A stretch of DNA of 64,000 nucleotides from G963667915 sp965197385 (GCA_965197385.1 CBDANA010000008.1:682001-746000), one strand, 5' to 3'. Shown: positions 40,889 to 49,652, numbered from the stretch's first letter. Numbers and translations: made by a program. Notes: generated by a model from the letters alone, not told the origin.

Positions 40889-41797
40889 CTACAAGACCTG
40901 TGCCTGGCGCATCACGGTTTCGCACTTCTGGCGGATCTCGGTGGCGACCTGGAATGGATCCCCCCTCACCAGCTCCGCTCGGAACAACTCGACCGAAAGC
41001 GCTCCGGTGTACTGTTTCTCTTTCAGCTTCTGGAGGATCCGCACCACCGGTGCGATGCCGTCGCCGGGAATCAGCCGTGCATCGTTATTGATCAACTCGC
41101 GGGGCGTATCGAGCAGATCCTGGAAATGGGCATGGGCAATCTCGCCCGGCTGGAGCAAGTCCAGATCGTCGAACTTGCTCAGTCCTGACCAGAAGTGGAA
41201 AAAGTCGAGCATGGGTCTGACGTTGGGATGCGCCGCCTCGCGGACCACCTCGAGCGATGATGTCAGCGTCGCGAGGTGGGTTGACGTGCGGAGGAACTCG
41301 ACCATCGCCGTGAGGTCGTACTCCTTGGCGATCTCTCCTGCTTCGCGGATACAGTCCGGGGTTGCTGCGAAGTCTTCGGCGGTGACGGTCCGCCTCGTGA
41401 TCGACGGGGCGTAGATCTTCTGCAGCCCAAGACTGGAAAACTGATCGCACCGCCGTCTCCACGTCTCGAGCGATACCGCCCGAGCCGGACCCGGGATCCA
41501 TATATCCGGCAGGACCGCGGCGGCGGACACCGGTGTCAATCCCAGATCAGTCAACACGCGCCTCGCCGCCGGCAACGTATCGTTCTCGAGGAAGCTCTCG
41601 AGCAGGCTGCCGCTCAGTTCGACGTACTGGATTCCGGCTCTCGCCCAACCCTCGAGGGATCCGCGGTAGCCGGCCGCCCGGGATGTATTCTGGTGGATGC
41701 TGAGCAGCATCTTGCCGCGATCCGCGGACTGCGCGCCGACCACCCGCGTTAGGGGTGCCACCAAAGAAGCCAGGAGGAACGTTCGTCGAGTAAGCAC
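40889..41797 (-). CDS. Tat-exported sugar phosphate isomerase/epimerase-like TIM-barrel protein
   Basis: A 302-residue protein of the xylose isomerase-like TIM-barrel superfamily (AP endonuclease 2 fold). A twin-Arg signal (TRRTFLLASLVAPL) predicts export. The barrel shows GIQYVELSGSLLESFL, LQKIYAPSI, YDLTAMVEFL with a metal-binding Glu, VRPMLDFFHFWSG with the Asp/His pair, and HAHFQDLLD with a His ligand and a late Glu (ALSVELF). It likely isomerises or epimerises a keto-sugar or inositol derivative, but the substrate is open. It is intact among debris and divergent from the kinase fragment at 41835. Confidence 0.75.
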   Translation of the reverse strand: MLTRRTFLLASLVAPLTRVVGAQSADRGKMLLSIHQNTSRAAGYRGSLEGWARAGIQYVELSGSLLESFLENDTLPAARRVLTDLGLTPVSAAAVLPDIWIPGPARAVSLETWRRRCDQFSSLGLQKIYAPSITRRTVTAEDFAATPDCIREAGEIAKEYDLTAMVEFLRTSTHLATLTSSLEVVREAAHPNVRPMLDFFHFWSGLSKFDDLDLLQPGEIAHAHFQDLLDTPRELINNDARLIPGDGIAPVVRILQKLKEKQYTGALSVELFRAELVRGDPFQVATEIRQKCETVMRQAQVL

Positions 41798-41834
41798 GAG
41801 ACCTACTGTATCGTCGATTGCGGGCAGCCGCGCA

Positions 41835-42233
41835 GATCTAAATGAAGCGGGTCGGTGGATCGCCTATACGTCCCAGCAGGATGGTCCGTTCGAAGTGTAT
41901 GTGAGCCGATATCCCGAGTTCGATCGGCAGCGCAGGCTGTCGACATGCGAGGCGGTCGAGCCTCTATGGTCACCCGCTGGGGACGAACTGTTCTATCGGT
42001 GCGGCCGACGCTGGCTGGTGACGAACGTCACGACCGGCAGCGACTTCAGTGCCGGCTCGCCACGTGAGCTGTTCGAGACGCCATTCGTCGACACGTTCGG
42101 GCTCTCCTATGACATCGCGCCGGACGGCTGGTTCTTGATTCCCAGACCCGCCGAGGCCGAGCCGGACACGAGGCAGATTCGGGTCGTCCTCAACTGGCAC
42201 CAGGAACTTCGGGCGCGCGTTCCGATTCCGTAA
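41835..42233 (+). pseudogene. C-terminal PD40/TolB-propeller fragment of a Ser/Thr kinase
   Basis: About 132 codons of propeller: GRWIAYTSQQDGPFEVYVSRYP, EPLWSPAGDELFYRCGRRW, PRELFETPFVDTFGLSYDIAPDGWFLI, and the final VVLNWHQELRARVPIP. The repeats are those of the sensor part of acidobacterial Ser/Thr kinases. Upstream of about 41835 the sequence belongs to the promoter and 5' end of the divergent isomerase gene, so the kinase part is missing. An open frame reaching back to 41697 is accidental. Confidence 0.65.
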
Positions 42234-42308
42234 CGCGAGCCATTGCGACGGATGCTATGAGGCGCACGCCCATGGCGCCCGTCTCATCCGGGCAGGTATC
42301 ATGAAGCG

Positions 42309-43313
42309 GTGCTAGGACCGTTGCACATCGCGTTTCTCGGTTGCGGCTTCATCGCCGGCGTCCACAGTCGTCACCTGAAGGCCCTGCGGAAGGAGGTCGT
42401 CCGCAGCTACGCCAGTCGTGACGGAGCCAGGTCGGAAGCCTGCCGCCGGCGCTATCTCGGTGCAACCAGCTACGACAGCTACACCGCGGCCATCGAGGAC
42501 CCGACCGTTGATGCGGTGGTCATCGCGGTGCCGCCGCGGTTCCATCTCGAGCTCAGCCTGCAGGCGCTCTCGGCCGGTAAGCACGTGCTGGTGGAGAAGC
42601 CGGCCTACCTACGGATGACGGATTACCTGCGGGTGAAAGCCGCGCGCGACCGGGCTGGACGTGTGGTGTTCGTCGGCGAGAACGACCACTACAAGCCGCT
42701 GGCGGTCTGCCTGCGGCGGCTGCTGAGGGAGGGTGTGATCGGCGAGATGGTGTTCGCGCAGTTCACGACGCTCGTCAAGCGTTTGAAGCGCGCCGACGAC
42801 TGGCGGAACGACGAGACGATGGCCGGTGGCGACGCCTTCTTCGAGGAGGGGATTCACTGGCTGCATCTGGCCAACAGCCTGGGCCCGGTGATCACCGAGG
42901 CGCGCGGGTTTCGACCCGCCGCCTCGCCAGACGGCCCCGACACCCGCGACAAGAGCATGATGGTGGCCTTCCGGTACGACAACGGCTCGGTGGGGACGCT
43001 TTTCTACTCGCGCGAGATCCCATCGCTGCTGCGCGGCCTGCGGGTGTCGAAGCTGTTTGGACGCACCGGGATCATCTCGTTCGAGTCCAACGGGACCGTG
43101 GTGCTGGTGAGAGGGTCCAGCACGCCGCGGCTGGTCCTGCCGGGGTTCCGTGACATGCGCGGCTATCGGGCGATGTATCGGGACTTCCTCGGAGCGATCC
43201 GCACGGGCCGGACACCCGCAATGAGCCTCGAGACCGCGATCGTCGACCAGCGGCTCATGGACCAGATCTATACCACGGCCGGGCCGACACGGCTGGCCGT
43301 CGTCACACCGTAA
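42309..43313 (+). CDS. Gfo/Idh/MocA-family oxidoreductase
   Basis: A 334-residue NAD(P)-dependent sugar dehydrogenase-like protein starting at GTG. The Rossmann motif IAFLGCGFIAGVHSRHL (about residues 6-22) is followed by VDAVVIAVPPRFHLE and the signature ALSAGKHVLVEKPAYLR with the catalytic Lys (EKP, about residue 98). The C-terminal alpha/beta domain has FFEEGIHWLHLANSLGP with the His of the active site. It acts on a sugar, inositol or similar polyol; the substrate is not readable. Its stop is 1 bp before the GMC start, so it is the first gene of a tight three-gene operon. No signal peptide is present. Confidence 0.85.
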   Translation: MLGPLHIAFLGCGFIAGVHSRHLKALRKEVVRSYASRDGARSEACRRRYLGATSYDSYTAAIEDPTVDAVVIAVPPRFHLELSLQALSAGKHVLVEKPAYLRMTDYLRVKAARDRAGRVVFVGENDHYKPLAVCLRRLLREGVIGEMVFAQFTTLVKRLKRADDWRNDETMAGGDAFFEEGIHWLHLANSLGPVITEARGFRPAASPDGPDTRDKSMMVAFRYDNGSVGTLFYSREIPSLLRGLRVSKLFGRTGIISFESNGTVVLVRGSSTPRLVLPGFRDMRGYRAMYRDFLGAIRTGRTPAMSLETAIVDQRLMDQIYTTAGPTRLAVVTP

Positions 43314-43314
43314 G

Positions 43315-44856
43315 ATGCCGACCGGGCGTTACGACATCATCATCATCGGCACCGGCGCCGGGGGTGGCACCCTGGCGCACGCGCTGGCCGACACGTCGGC
43401 ACACATCCTCATCATCGAGCGTGGCGACTTCGTCCCGCAGGAGGAGGAGAACTGGGATCCCGAGGCGGTGTGGAAGCATCTGCGCTACCGCACGCGCGAG
43501 ACCTGGCGCGACGCCGCCGGAAAGGCGTTTCTGCCGTACACCCACTACTGCGTTGGCGGCAACACGAAGTTTTGGGGCAGTGTGCTCTATCGGCTACGCC
43601 GGGAGGATTTCGGCGACATCGAGCAGTTGGAGGGGGTGTCGCCAGCCTGGCCGATCGACTACGAGACGCTGGAGCCGTTCTACGAGCGGGCCGAGCGACT
43701 GTATCAGGTGCATGGTCAGATCGGCGTGGACCCGACCGAAGCGCCGCGGGGGCCGTTTCCCCATGCCGCGGTGCCCCATGCCGACGGAATGGCCGCGTGC
43801 GCCGATCAGTTGCGGCAGCAGGGGTTGCATCCATCGCCCCTCCCGCTCGGACTGCGGAACCCGGGAGCGCAGGACGGGTGCATCTTGTGCGACACGTGCA
43901 ACTCGTTTCCGTGCCTTCGTCACGCGAAGAGCGAGTCGGACATCTGCTGCGTGCGACCGGCGCTGGAGCAGAAGAACGTCACGCTGTGGACCGGTGCGTA
44001 CGCCCGGCGTGTGCTGACCGACCCGTCCGGCCAGCGGGTCGAGGCGGTGGAGGTGGTCCGGCAGGGTGAGACACGGCGCGTGGAGGCTCCACTCGTCGTC
44101 GTCTCCTGCGGGGCAGTCAACTCGGCGGCACTGCTCCTGCGGTCCACCAGTGACCGGCACCCCGACGGGCTGGCGAATTCGTCAGGGTTGGTTGGGCGGC
44201 GGTACATGGCGCACCTGGCCACCATGCTGCAAGGGTTTCATCCATTCCGGATTAACCATACGGTGTTTCAGAAGACGGTCGGAATCAACGACTTCTATCT
44301 GCGCGGCCCGGATGACCGGTATCCGCTCGGGCAGATTCAGTCGCAAGGGAGGACGCATGGCGTGATGGCGCAGACCGTGGTGCCCTGGATACCGCTGTGG
44401 GCCTACAACCTGTGGGTCGCGCGCGGGGTCGACTGGCTGGCCATGTCGGAGGACCTGCCGCGGCCGGACAATCGCGTGACGATCGACGCGGATGGGCAGA
44501 TCCGGCTCCACTACCGTCCCAACAACCTGACCGCGCACCACCGGCTGGTCCGGGAGACCAAGCGGATCCTTCGGCGACTCGGGTACTGGATCGTGATGGC
44601 CCACTCCTACCAAGGGAAGAACACAACGCATCAGTGTGGGACCGTTTGTTTCGGGACCGACCCACACGCGTCGGTGCTCGACCCCTACTGCCGGTCCCAC
44701 GACGTCGAGAACCTGTTCGTGGTCGACGCGTCGTTCTTCCCGTCGTCGGCCGCCGTCAATCCCGGGCTGACCATCGCCGCGCAGGCGCTCAGAGTGGCGG
44801 ATCACATCAAGGCCAAGGAGCTGGGTGGACGCTCGGAGCCGGCCGGAAGCCCTTGA
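43315..44856 (+). CDS. GMC-family FAD-dependent oxidoreductase
   Basis: A 513-residue glucose-methanol-choline-type oxidoreductase. The FAD motif IIIGTGAGGGTLAHALA lies at residues 8-24, YCVGGNTKFWGSVLYRLR near residue 78, and the C-terminal GMC_oxred_C domain ends with HQCGTVCFGTDPHASVLD and VDASFFPSSAAVNPGLTIAAQAL, which carry the catalytic His and the FAD contact. A Cys-rich insert (GCILCDTCNSFPCLRHAKS, about residue 190) is seen in one GMC branch. It oxidises an alcohol, probably of a sugar or polyol. It lies between a Gfo/Idh/MocA gene and a VOC gene with essentially no gaps, so it shares a pathway with them. Confidence 0.87.
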   Translation: MPTGRYDIIIIGTGAGGGTLAHALADTSAHILIIERGDFVPQEEENWDPEAVWKHLRYRTRETWRDAAGKAFLPYTHYCVGGNTKFWGSVLYRLRREDFGDIEQLEGVSPAWPIDYETLEPFYERAERLYQVHGQIGVDPTEAPRGPFPHAAVPHADGMAACADQLRQQGLHPSPLPLGLRNPGAQDGCILCDTCNSFPCLRHAKSESDICCVRPALEQKNVTLWTGAYARRVLTDPSGQRVEAVEVVRQGETRRVEAPLVVVSCGAVNSAALLLRSTSDRHPDGLANSSGLVGRRYMAHLATMLQGFHPFRINHTVFQKTVGINDFYLRGPDDRYPLGQIQSQGRTHGVMAQTVVPWIPLWAYNLWVARGVDWLAMSEDLPRPDNRVTIDADGQIRLHYRPNNLTAHHRLVRETKRILRRLGYWIVMAHSYQGKNTTHQCGTVCFGTDPHASVLDPYCRSHDVENLFVVDASFFPSSAAVNPGLTIAAQALRVADHIKAKELGGRSEPAGSP

Positions 44857-44875
44857 GAGAACCAGGAGACCCCTC

Positions 44876-45403
44876 GTGCGTGCCAGATCCTTCAGTCACT
44901 GCGGTATCACCGTCTCGGATTTCAACACAGCGGTCCGCTTCTACTGGGACGTGTTCCGGTGTTCGCTCGTGGGCGTCGCCGACACACCACCCGATCGGGT
45001 CCGGACCTTTTTCGGGGTGGACGCCGAGCAGCCGAGTTGCAAGATCGGCTGGATTCGCGTGCCGGGCGGCGCCGTGCTGGAGATCTTCGAGTTTCGACCG
45101 GCCCAGCCGCCCACCGAGATTCCGTGGAACCGGGTCGGGCTGACGCATGTCTCGTTCAACGTCAGGAACACACAGAAGTGGTACGACTACCTGGTGAGCA
45201 AGGGGGTGGAGTGCGTCAGCAAGCCGGAGCGCTCGCCGCGCGGCCATACCTTCTTCTTCGCCAAGGACTTCGACGGCAACCTCATCGAGCTCATGGACCT
45301 AGGGCACATGTATTACGTGCTCGGCTGGTTCGGGCGCTTGGGTGGGTGGGTGTTCCGGCGAGGGATGTATCGACGCTACTACGAACCGCCGACAACGGAT
45401 TGA
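44876..45403 (+). CDS. VOC-family (glyoxalase/dioxygenase fold) protein
   Basis: A 175-residue protein starting at GTG 44876; AGGAG lies 8-12 bp upstream and the frame upstream of it belongs to the GMC gene. Two beta-alpha-beta-beta-beta modules are seen: HCGITVSDFNTAVRFYWDVF (first metal His, residue about 8) and LTHVSFNVRNTQKWYDYL (second His, about residue 83), with FAKDFDGNLIELMDL giving the Glu ligand (about residue 138). This is a complete VOC metal site. It could be a lactoylglutathione lyase-like isomerase, epimerase or dioxygenase. A 9-bp tandem repeat overlaps its stop. Confidence 0.82.
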   Translation: MRARSFSHCGITVSDFNTAVRFYWDVFRCSLVGVADTPPDRVRTFFGVDAEQPSCKIGWIRVPGGAVLEIFEFRPAQPPTEIPWNRVGLTHVSFNVRNTQKWYDYLVSKGVECVSKPERSPRGHTFFFAKDFDGNLIELMDLGHMYYVLGWFGRLGGWVFRRGMYRRYYEPPTTD

Positions 45404-45433
45404 ACGGACTGAGCGGATTGAGCGATTGACCGG
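45399..45433. repeat. 9-bp degenerate tandem repeat at the VOC stop
   Basis: ATTGAACGG, ACTGAGCGG, ATTGAGCG, ATTGACCGG. The first unit contains the TGA stop of the VOC gene. Period 9 with one unit of 8, so it is related in style to the 7-bp loci but not in sequence. Confidence 0.5.
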
Positions 45434-45489
45434 AGAGCTGGGCGACTAAAGGCGGCCCGTCTTCCTCTCTTCCTTTCAGGCGCGACCCG

Positions 45490-46827
45490 CTACGACTCCT
45501 CTGAGAGCGCCGCCAGGGCCTGCGCGGCCCCTGCGTGGGACGGCCAGTGCTGCAGGATCCGGCGAAACTCCTGCGCGGCCTCGGCCCGCCGCCCGGCCTG
45601 CCGCAGAATGGTGGCTAAGGCGTAGTGGAAGCTGACGGTATTGGGCGAGAGCGCCTGCGCGCGACGGACGTGCGCGAGCGCTTCCGGGAACCGGCCGGCG
45701 GCGGCCACCGCGAGGCCGAGGTTCTTGTGCGCGGCGGCCAGGTCGGCCTCGAGCACGATCGCTTTCCGGAGGACGACCTCGGCATCCCGCGGGCGGTTCT
45801 CCCGCAACAGCATCTCGCCCAGCGAGACATGCGCTGCCGCATGGTCGGGCGCCAGGGACACGGCGGTCTCGAGCGCCGCGCGTGCTTGCGTCACGTCGGA
45901 GGCGTACCGGCCGAAGGCCACGTAGACCTCGGGATTGTCCGGATCGAGCCGCCGGGCGCGCTCGAGGATCCGCTGCGCAATCGGGGCCTGCCCCGCCGAT
46001 GCATACCGCGAGACGTTCAGCAGGAGCCACGGCACGTCGTGGCTCTGCTCGAGCAGTTCGTCAAACCAGGGATCGGGGGCGGGCGCGAACCGACGCAGGT
46101 CCTCGGCGCGCGCCAGCGCCGCCTGCTGCTGGGGCGATCGCCCGAGCTGCGCGTACACCGAGGCGAGGAGCCGGTAGACGGCATCGAACGACTCGCCTGC
46201 CGCCGCGCGCTCGAGATGACGCTCGGCGACCTCCCACTCCGACCGGGCCAGCGCCAGACGCGCCAGTCCGAATCGGGCATACGGATCGTCCGGCGACAGC
46301 GCCAGCCGACGGTCGTAGCTCACACGCGCGCGGGCGTCCAGCCCCCGCTTGAACTGGTTGTCGGCCAGCTTGAGCCAGGCGGGGGAATACTCCGGGGCCA
46401 GCTGGACCGTCTGCTCCAGGAGCGCCGTAACCGATTCGCTTTCGCCGCGCTCCTGTCGCACGAGGGCCAGGAGGTACGTCCAGCGCGGATTCTCCGCGTC
46501 GCACGTCAGGGCCAGCTCGTAGCACTGCGCGGCGCGGACACCGTCGAGGTTCGCCTGGTAGAGCTGTCCCAGACGACCGGCCGCCCGGCCGACCACTGCC
46601 GCGTCGGCCCCATCGGCGATGGCGCGGCGCAGCGCCCGGTCGGCCGCCGTGAGCACCAGGACGAGCGACGCCGGCATCCGGTCCGGCAGGTCGGGCAGCG
46701 CCACGGTCGGCGACCGCTCGACCGGCACGGCTCGCGACAGCAGTCGGGAGGTGCCCCACGCCGCGGCCGCCGCCAGGGCCACCAGCGCGCCCACGGCTAG
46801 CAGCCCGCGCATGTTTCGCTCCGCCAT
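45490..46827 (-). CDS. Membrane-anchored tetratricopeptide-repeat protein
   Basis: A 445-residue protein starting at ATG 46827 (MAERNMRGLL). One N-terminal membrane segment (about residues 8-26) is followed by a long series of TPR helices with the usual spacing, for example AAQCYELALTCDAENPRW, ALLEQTVQLAPEYSPAWLKL, ALETAVSLAPDHAAAHVSLGEML, AEVVLRKAIVLEADLAAAHKNLG, and ALAHVRRAQALSPNTVSFHYALA. It therefore scaffolds protein complexes, probably in the periplasm. It is divergent from the 431-residue gene with 112 bp between starts. Confidence 0.8.
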   Translation of the reverse strand: MAERNMRGLLAVGALVALAAAAAWGTSRLLSRAVPVERSPTVALPDLPDRMPASLVLVLTAADRALRRAIADGADAAVVGRAAGRLGQLYQANLDGVRAAQCYELALTCDAENPRWTYLLALVRQERGESESVTALLEQTVQLAPEYSPAWLKLADNQFKRGLDARARVSYDRRLALSPDDPYARFGLARLALARSEWEVAERHLERAAAGESFDAVYRLLASVYAQLGRSPQQQAALARAEDLRRFAPAPDPWFDELLEQSHDVPWLLLNVSRYASAGQAPIAQRILERARRLDPDNPEVYVAFGRYASDVTQARAALETAVSLAPDHAAAHVSLGEMLLRENRPRDAEVVLRKAIVLEADLAAAHKNLGLAVAAAGRFPEALAHVRRAQALSPNTVSFHYALATILRQAGRRAEAAQEFRRILQHWPSHAGAAQALAALSEES

Positions 46828-46939
46828 GGCTCTCGATAGCGCTTCCGGTGTCGGAGTATAGCGTAAGCCCGACGAGCGATCGGGGGCGTGCCGGCTTGAC
46901 GCCGACCTGCGCGACGCGTTCGTTATACTGGCCGGGCTC

Positions 46940-48235
46940 ATGTCGACGACAGGGACCTCTACTACGCTGACCGTCCCGTTCGACGACGCGTGCGCACTCG
47001 TCCAGACGGCGCTCGACGGCCCGTTTCGGCGAACCCTCGCCGCGGACTTCGCCGACGCCCCCACGCTCGGCCAGGCCCTGGAACGGCTGCGCGACGCCAT
47101 GCGGCATCATGCCTGGCGCGCGGCCGAACGCCGAGTCGACCTGGGGTTCGTCGCACCGTACGACACGCAGACTCGCCGAGAAGGCTTTCACGCGCTGCAC
47201 GACTGGGACGGTGTCCGGGGCGTCGTCAACACCGACATGATTCCGGTCGACGTCCTCACTCACCTGATCGATGAGCGAGGCAGCCAGCCAGCGGATGCCA
47301 CGGTGGTGGCCATCCTCCTCGACTACTACTTCGTCTATCTCCTCGGGCTGCTGGCGCTCCGGGCGTGGGACGAGGGCGACGCCGACGCGAACCTCGAGCG
47401 GCTCGATGGGCTCCTCGGCGCGGCGCAGGGCGAGCACGGGAGCGGCCAACGATTTGCTGATGACGTGGAGACACTCATCCTGCTCGCCACGTCGCACTAC
47501 GAACCGAACGAGGCAGGCTACGACACCCTCCTCCACCGGTCCCGCGCGCTCACGCGATCGCATCAGGCGAAGCTCTCACGGGTGCACGCCCAGAGCATGG
47601 GCGCGCACTTGCGATTCGGGTTCGAGGCGACCTACGGCCGGGACACGGTGCTCATGCGCGACGACAACGTAACCGACTACCCGTGGGTCTGCTACGCCCT
47701 GGCGGGCGTCATGCGCGAGTACCTGCGGCTTCGGGACGCGGAGGCCGCGGACGCCGCGCGCGAGACCATCGTCGAAGCGATGGCGAACGCCCTCTCCTGC
47801 GACGCGAAGGCGTTTGTGGGCGACCTCCCGCCCGCGTCGCTGTCGACCACGGCCGCCGAGCGGAAGGTGTTCGTTGATGGCTTCCAGGCGTTTCGCGGCG
47901 ATCTCATCGAGGAGTTCGAGCCGCTCCGGCCGACCGACCGGGCGTACTCGCCGTTCTCGTTCTTCTTCAACTTCGCGCAGAACGTGCTGAAAGGGGCGGT
48001 CGTCGACGCGCTGCTCTGGGGCGAGGCGAACGCCCTGTCGCTCAACGACCTGCTCACCGGCGTGCCCCCTGACGACCCCAAGGGCCCCGCCAAGGAAAAG
48101 CTGGCGACGACGCTGATGGGCTACGCCCGCGCCAACCCGGACACGATCCGCGGCCGGCTGATGCCGGTCATCATCTACGATCCCCAGGCCGGACGCCGGG
48201 CGTTTGGCGCGATGATGCGTCAGATCAAGAGCTAG
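46940..48235 (+). CDS. Conserved-looking hypothetical protein, 431 residues
   Basis: No family is recognised. The protein is acidic, mostly helical by composition, and lacks a signal peptide or clear membrane segments, apart from a hydrophobic stretch ILLDYYFVYLLGLLALRAW (about residues 126-144). Possible features: VNTDMIPVDVLTHLIDERG, DNVTDYPWVCYALAGVMREYLRL (about residue 240), and YSPFSFFFNFAQNVLKGAVVDALLWGEANALSLNDLL (split over about residues 338-375). GC-rich third positions and a clean stop directly against a MITE-like element support a real gene. It has no operon partner. Confidence 0.55.
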   Translation: MSTTGTSTTLTVPFDDACALVQTALDGPFRRTLAADFADAPTLGQALERLRDAMRHHAWRAAERRVDLGFVAPYDTQTRREGFHALHDWDGVRGVVNTDMIPVDVLTHLIDERGSQPADATVVAILLDYYFVYLLGLLALRAWDEGDADANLERLDGLLGAAQGEHGSGQRFADDVETLILLATSHYEPNEAGYDTLLHRSRALTRSHQAKLSRVHAQSMGAHLRFGFEATYGRDTVLMRDDNVTDYPWVCYALAGVMREYLRLRDAEAADAARETIVEAMANALSCDAKAFVGDLPPASLSTTAAERKVFVDGFQAFRGDLIEEFEPLRPTDRAYSPFSFFFNFAQNVLKGAVVDALLWGEANALSLNDLLTGVPPDDPKGPAKEKLATTLMGYARANPDTIRGRLMPVIIYDPQAGRRAFGAMMRQIKS

Positions 48236-48415
48236 CAGCCCGTGGTGAAAGTCCAGCGACGCACCGAGACCCCGCTGACCAAAGCCGCGGTCGGCCCGAG
48301 AAGGCGCAACGAGGGAAAATACCGGCTGTATGTGACCCATCGTGGACAACGCCCAACGCTGCCTGAAGCGGGATGCATCGGCGGTCGAATGCAGCGGGAC
48401 TTTCACCACGGGCTG
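48236..48415. mobile_element. MITE-like element, 180 bp with 19-bp perfect terminal inverted repeats
   Basis: CAGCCCGTGGTGAAAGTCC at 48236-48254 and its exact reverse complement at 48397-48415 bound a 142-bp interior with no gene. The left end abuts the TAG stop of the 431-residue gene and the right end lies 25 bp before the start of the small secreted protein. The ends look like those of a DNA transposon that uses a trans-acting transposase; none with these ends is in the window. Confidence 0.75.
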
Positions 48416-48439
48416 TTAAGGTTCATCGAGGAGCTCGTC

Positions 48440-48970
48440 ATGAGACATGTTCATGTTCTGACCGTACTCGCGCTCTGGGCCGGCGTGCTGGCCGGCGGGC
48501 CGGTCTATGGCCAGGCCGCCCGCGGCGCGAGCCTGCGCGGACTGACCGGCTTCGAGCTGGTCGTCGAGGATCTGATCCCGGAAGCTCCGCTCGACGGCCT
48601 CACCGCGACGGACCTCCTGTCGACGGTCGAGGCTCGACTCAGGGAGGCGGGGTTCAGCCTGCGCCCGGACAGCGGCGGCGACGCCTACCTCTACGTCAAC
48701 GTCAACATGACGGTCGGCAGCGGTATCTACATCTACTGCGCCGAGGTGCAGTTGCGCCAGGCGAGCCGCCTGGTGCGCGACCCCGAGCGGGCGGTGCCCG
48801 ACGCGGTCACGTGGCACGCCGGCGTCGTCGGGGCGGTGCCCGCCGCGGATCTGCGGGTCGGCATCACGAGCGTGGTGCTCGACGAGGTGGACACGTTCAT
48901 TCGGGAGTACGACGCGGAGAACCCTGGAACAATCACCATGCCGCCGGCACGTCAGCCACCGGTGCGCTAG
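48440..48970 (+). CDS. Small secreted hypothetical protein
   Basis: A 176-residue protein starting at ATG 48440, with GAGGAG 8 bases upstream. A signal peptide (VLTVLALWAGVLAGG, cleavage near VYGQ/A) is followed by a 150-residue mixed domain: GFELVVEDLIPEAPLDGLT, TVEARLREAGFSLRP, DAYLYVNVNMTVGSGIYIYCAEVQLRQ, and a final helix VVLDEVDTFIREY. The LVVEDL...Y/LYVNV pattern resembles small periplasmic domains of unknown function found beside outer-membrane proteins. No catalytic motif. The MITE lies in its leader and may supply or disturb its promoter. Confidence 0.6.
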   Translation: MRHVHVLTVLALWAGVLAGGPVYGQAARGASLRGLTGFELVVEDLIPEAPLDGLTATDLLSTVEARLREAGFSLRPDSGGDAYLYVNVNMTVGSGIYIYCAEVQLRQASRLVRDPERAVPDAVTWHAGVVGAVPAADLRVGITSVVLDEVDTFIREYDAENPGTITMPPARQPPVR

Positions 48971-49054
48971 CGACGCTCAGCGCTCCGCGCTCGGCGGGTT
49001 CGAACGAACCGATCGAGAAAAGGGCGGAAACTCGAGAGGCAAGACCCGAGCACC

Positions 49055-49075
49055 GAAAGCCGAGAGCCAAGAGCC
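49055..49075. repeat. 7-bp tandem repeat
   Basis: GAAAGCC, GAGAGCC, AAGAGCC, matching the right arms of the loci at 24469 and 25789. It lies 7 bp past the 3' end of the TerB-like gene. Confidence 0.65.
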
Positions 49076-49082
49076 GATTTAC

Positions 49083-49619
49083 TCAGCTCACGTCTTTTCT
49101 GAAGGCCTTGATGACGTCGCGCTTGTCGGAATAGGCGGCACGGGCTTTGACGAACGCGGCGTGGTCGATGCAAAGCTCGCTGGCAATCTGGCGGACGCGG
49201 CTTTCCTCGACGCCGGAGATCGAATCGTCGGCCGCCGAGACCGCAAAGACGCAGTCGAGCAACTCCATCCGCTGCTCGGGTGTGGACATCTCCTTGAACT
49301 GGCGGGTCACGAGATAGTCCTCGGTGCCGCCGAACAACTCGTTCTGACTCCGTGCGATCTGCACGACGAGCAAGGCCCGCGCCTCGGGCAGATGGCCCAA
49401 CTCGCGCACGAACGTCGTCATCACGGCGACCTCTTCGTCGCTCACGTGCTGGTCGGCGTGCGCCACGCGGCCGAGCACGTAGGCGAACGCGGCGAGATAC
49501 CGGGCGCGATCCGGGTCGAGCCGCTCGAGTTCGTCGATGATCCGTTGCACTGTTTGCGTGTCGCATTCGGCATCGGCTGGTTCCGCCTGCCCGAATCCAA
49601 GAAACGTCAGCAAAGACAT
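49083..49619 (-). CDS. TerB/DjlA-like protein
   Basis: A 178-residue protein; start at ATG 49619 (MSLLTFLGFGQ) preferred over 49637. Two helical repeats of the TerB (tellurite-resistance TerB-like) domain are visible: YLAAFAYVLGRVAHADQHVSDEEVAVMTTFV (acidic metal-like loop DQHVSDEE) and MELLDCVFAVSAADDSISGVEESRVRQIASEL with AADDSISGVEE. Such domains bind metal and occur in membrane-stress proteins. The rest is helical. No ter operon is nearby, so a role in tellurite resistance is not implied. Confidence 0.75.
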   Translation of the reverse strand: MSLLTFLGFGQAEPADAECDTQTVQRIIDELERLDPDRARYLAAFAYVLGRVAHADQHVSDEEVAVMTTFVRELGHLPEARALLVVQIARSQNELFGGTEDYLVTRQFKEMSTPEQRMELLDCVFAVSAADDSISGVEESRVRQIASELCIDHAAFVKARAAYSDKRDVIKAFRKDVS

Positions 49620-49652
49620 CGTCGCGACCCCGTGCAACCTTTAGCAGCCCAG

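Noticed and set aside
47576..48409. A 277-codon minus-strand frame starting inside the MITE
   Set aside because: It is the shadow of the 431-residue gene; the start lies in the terminal repeat by chance.
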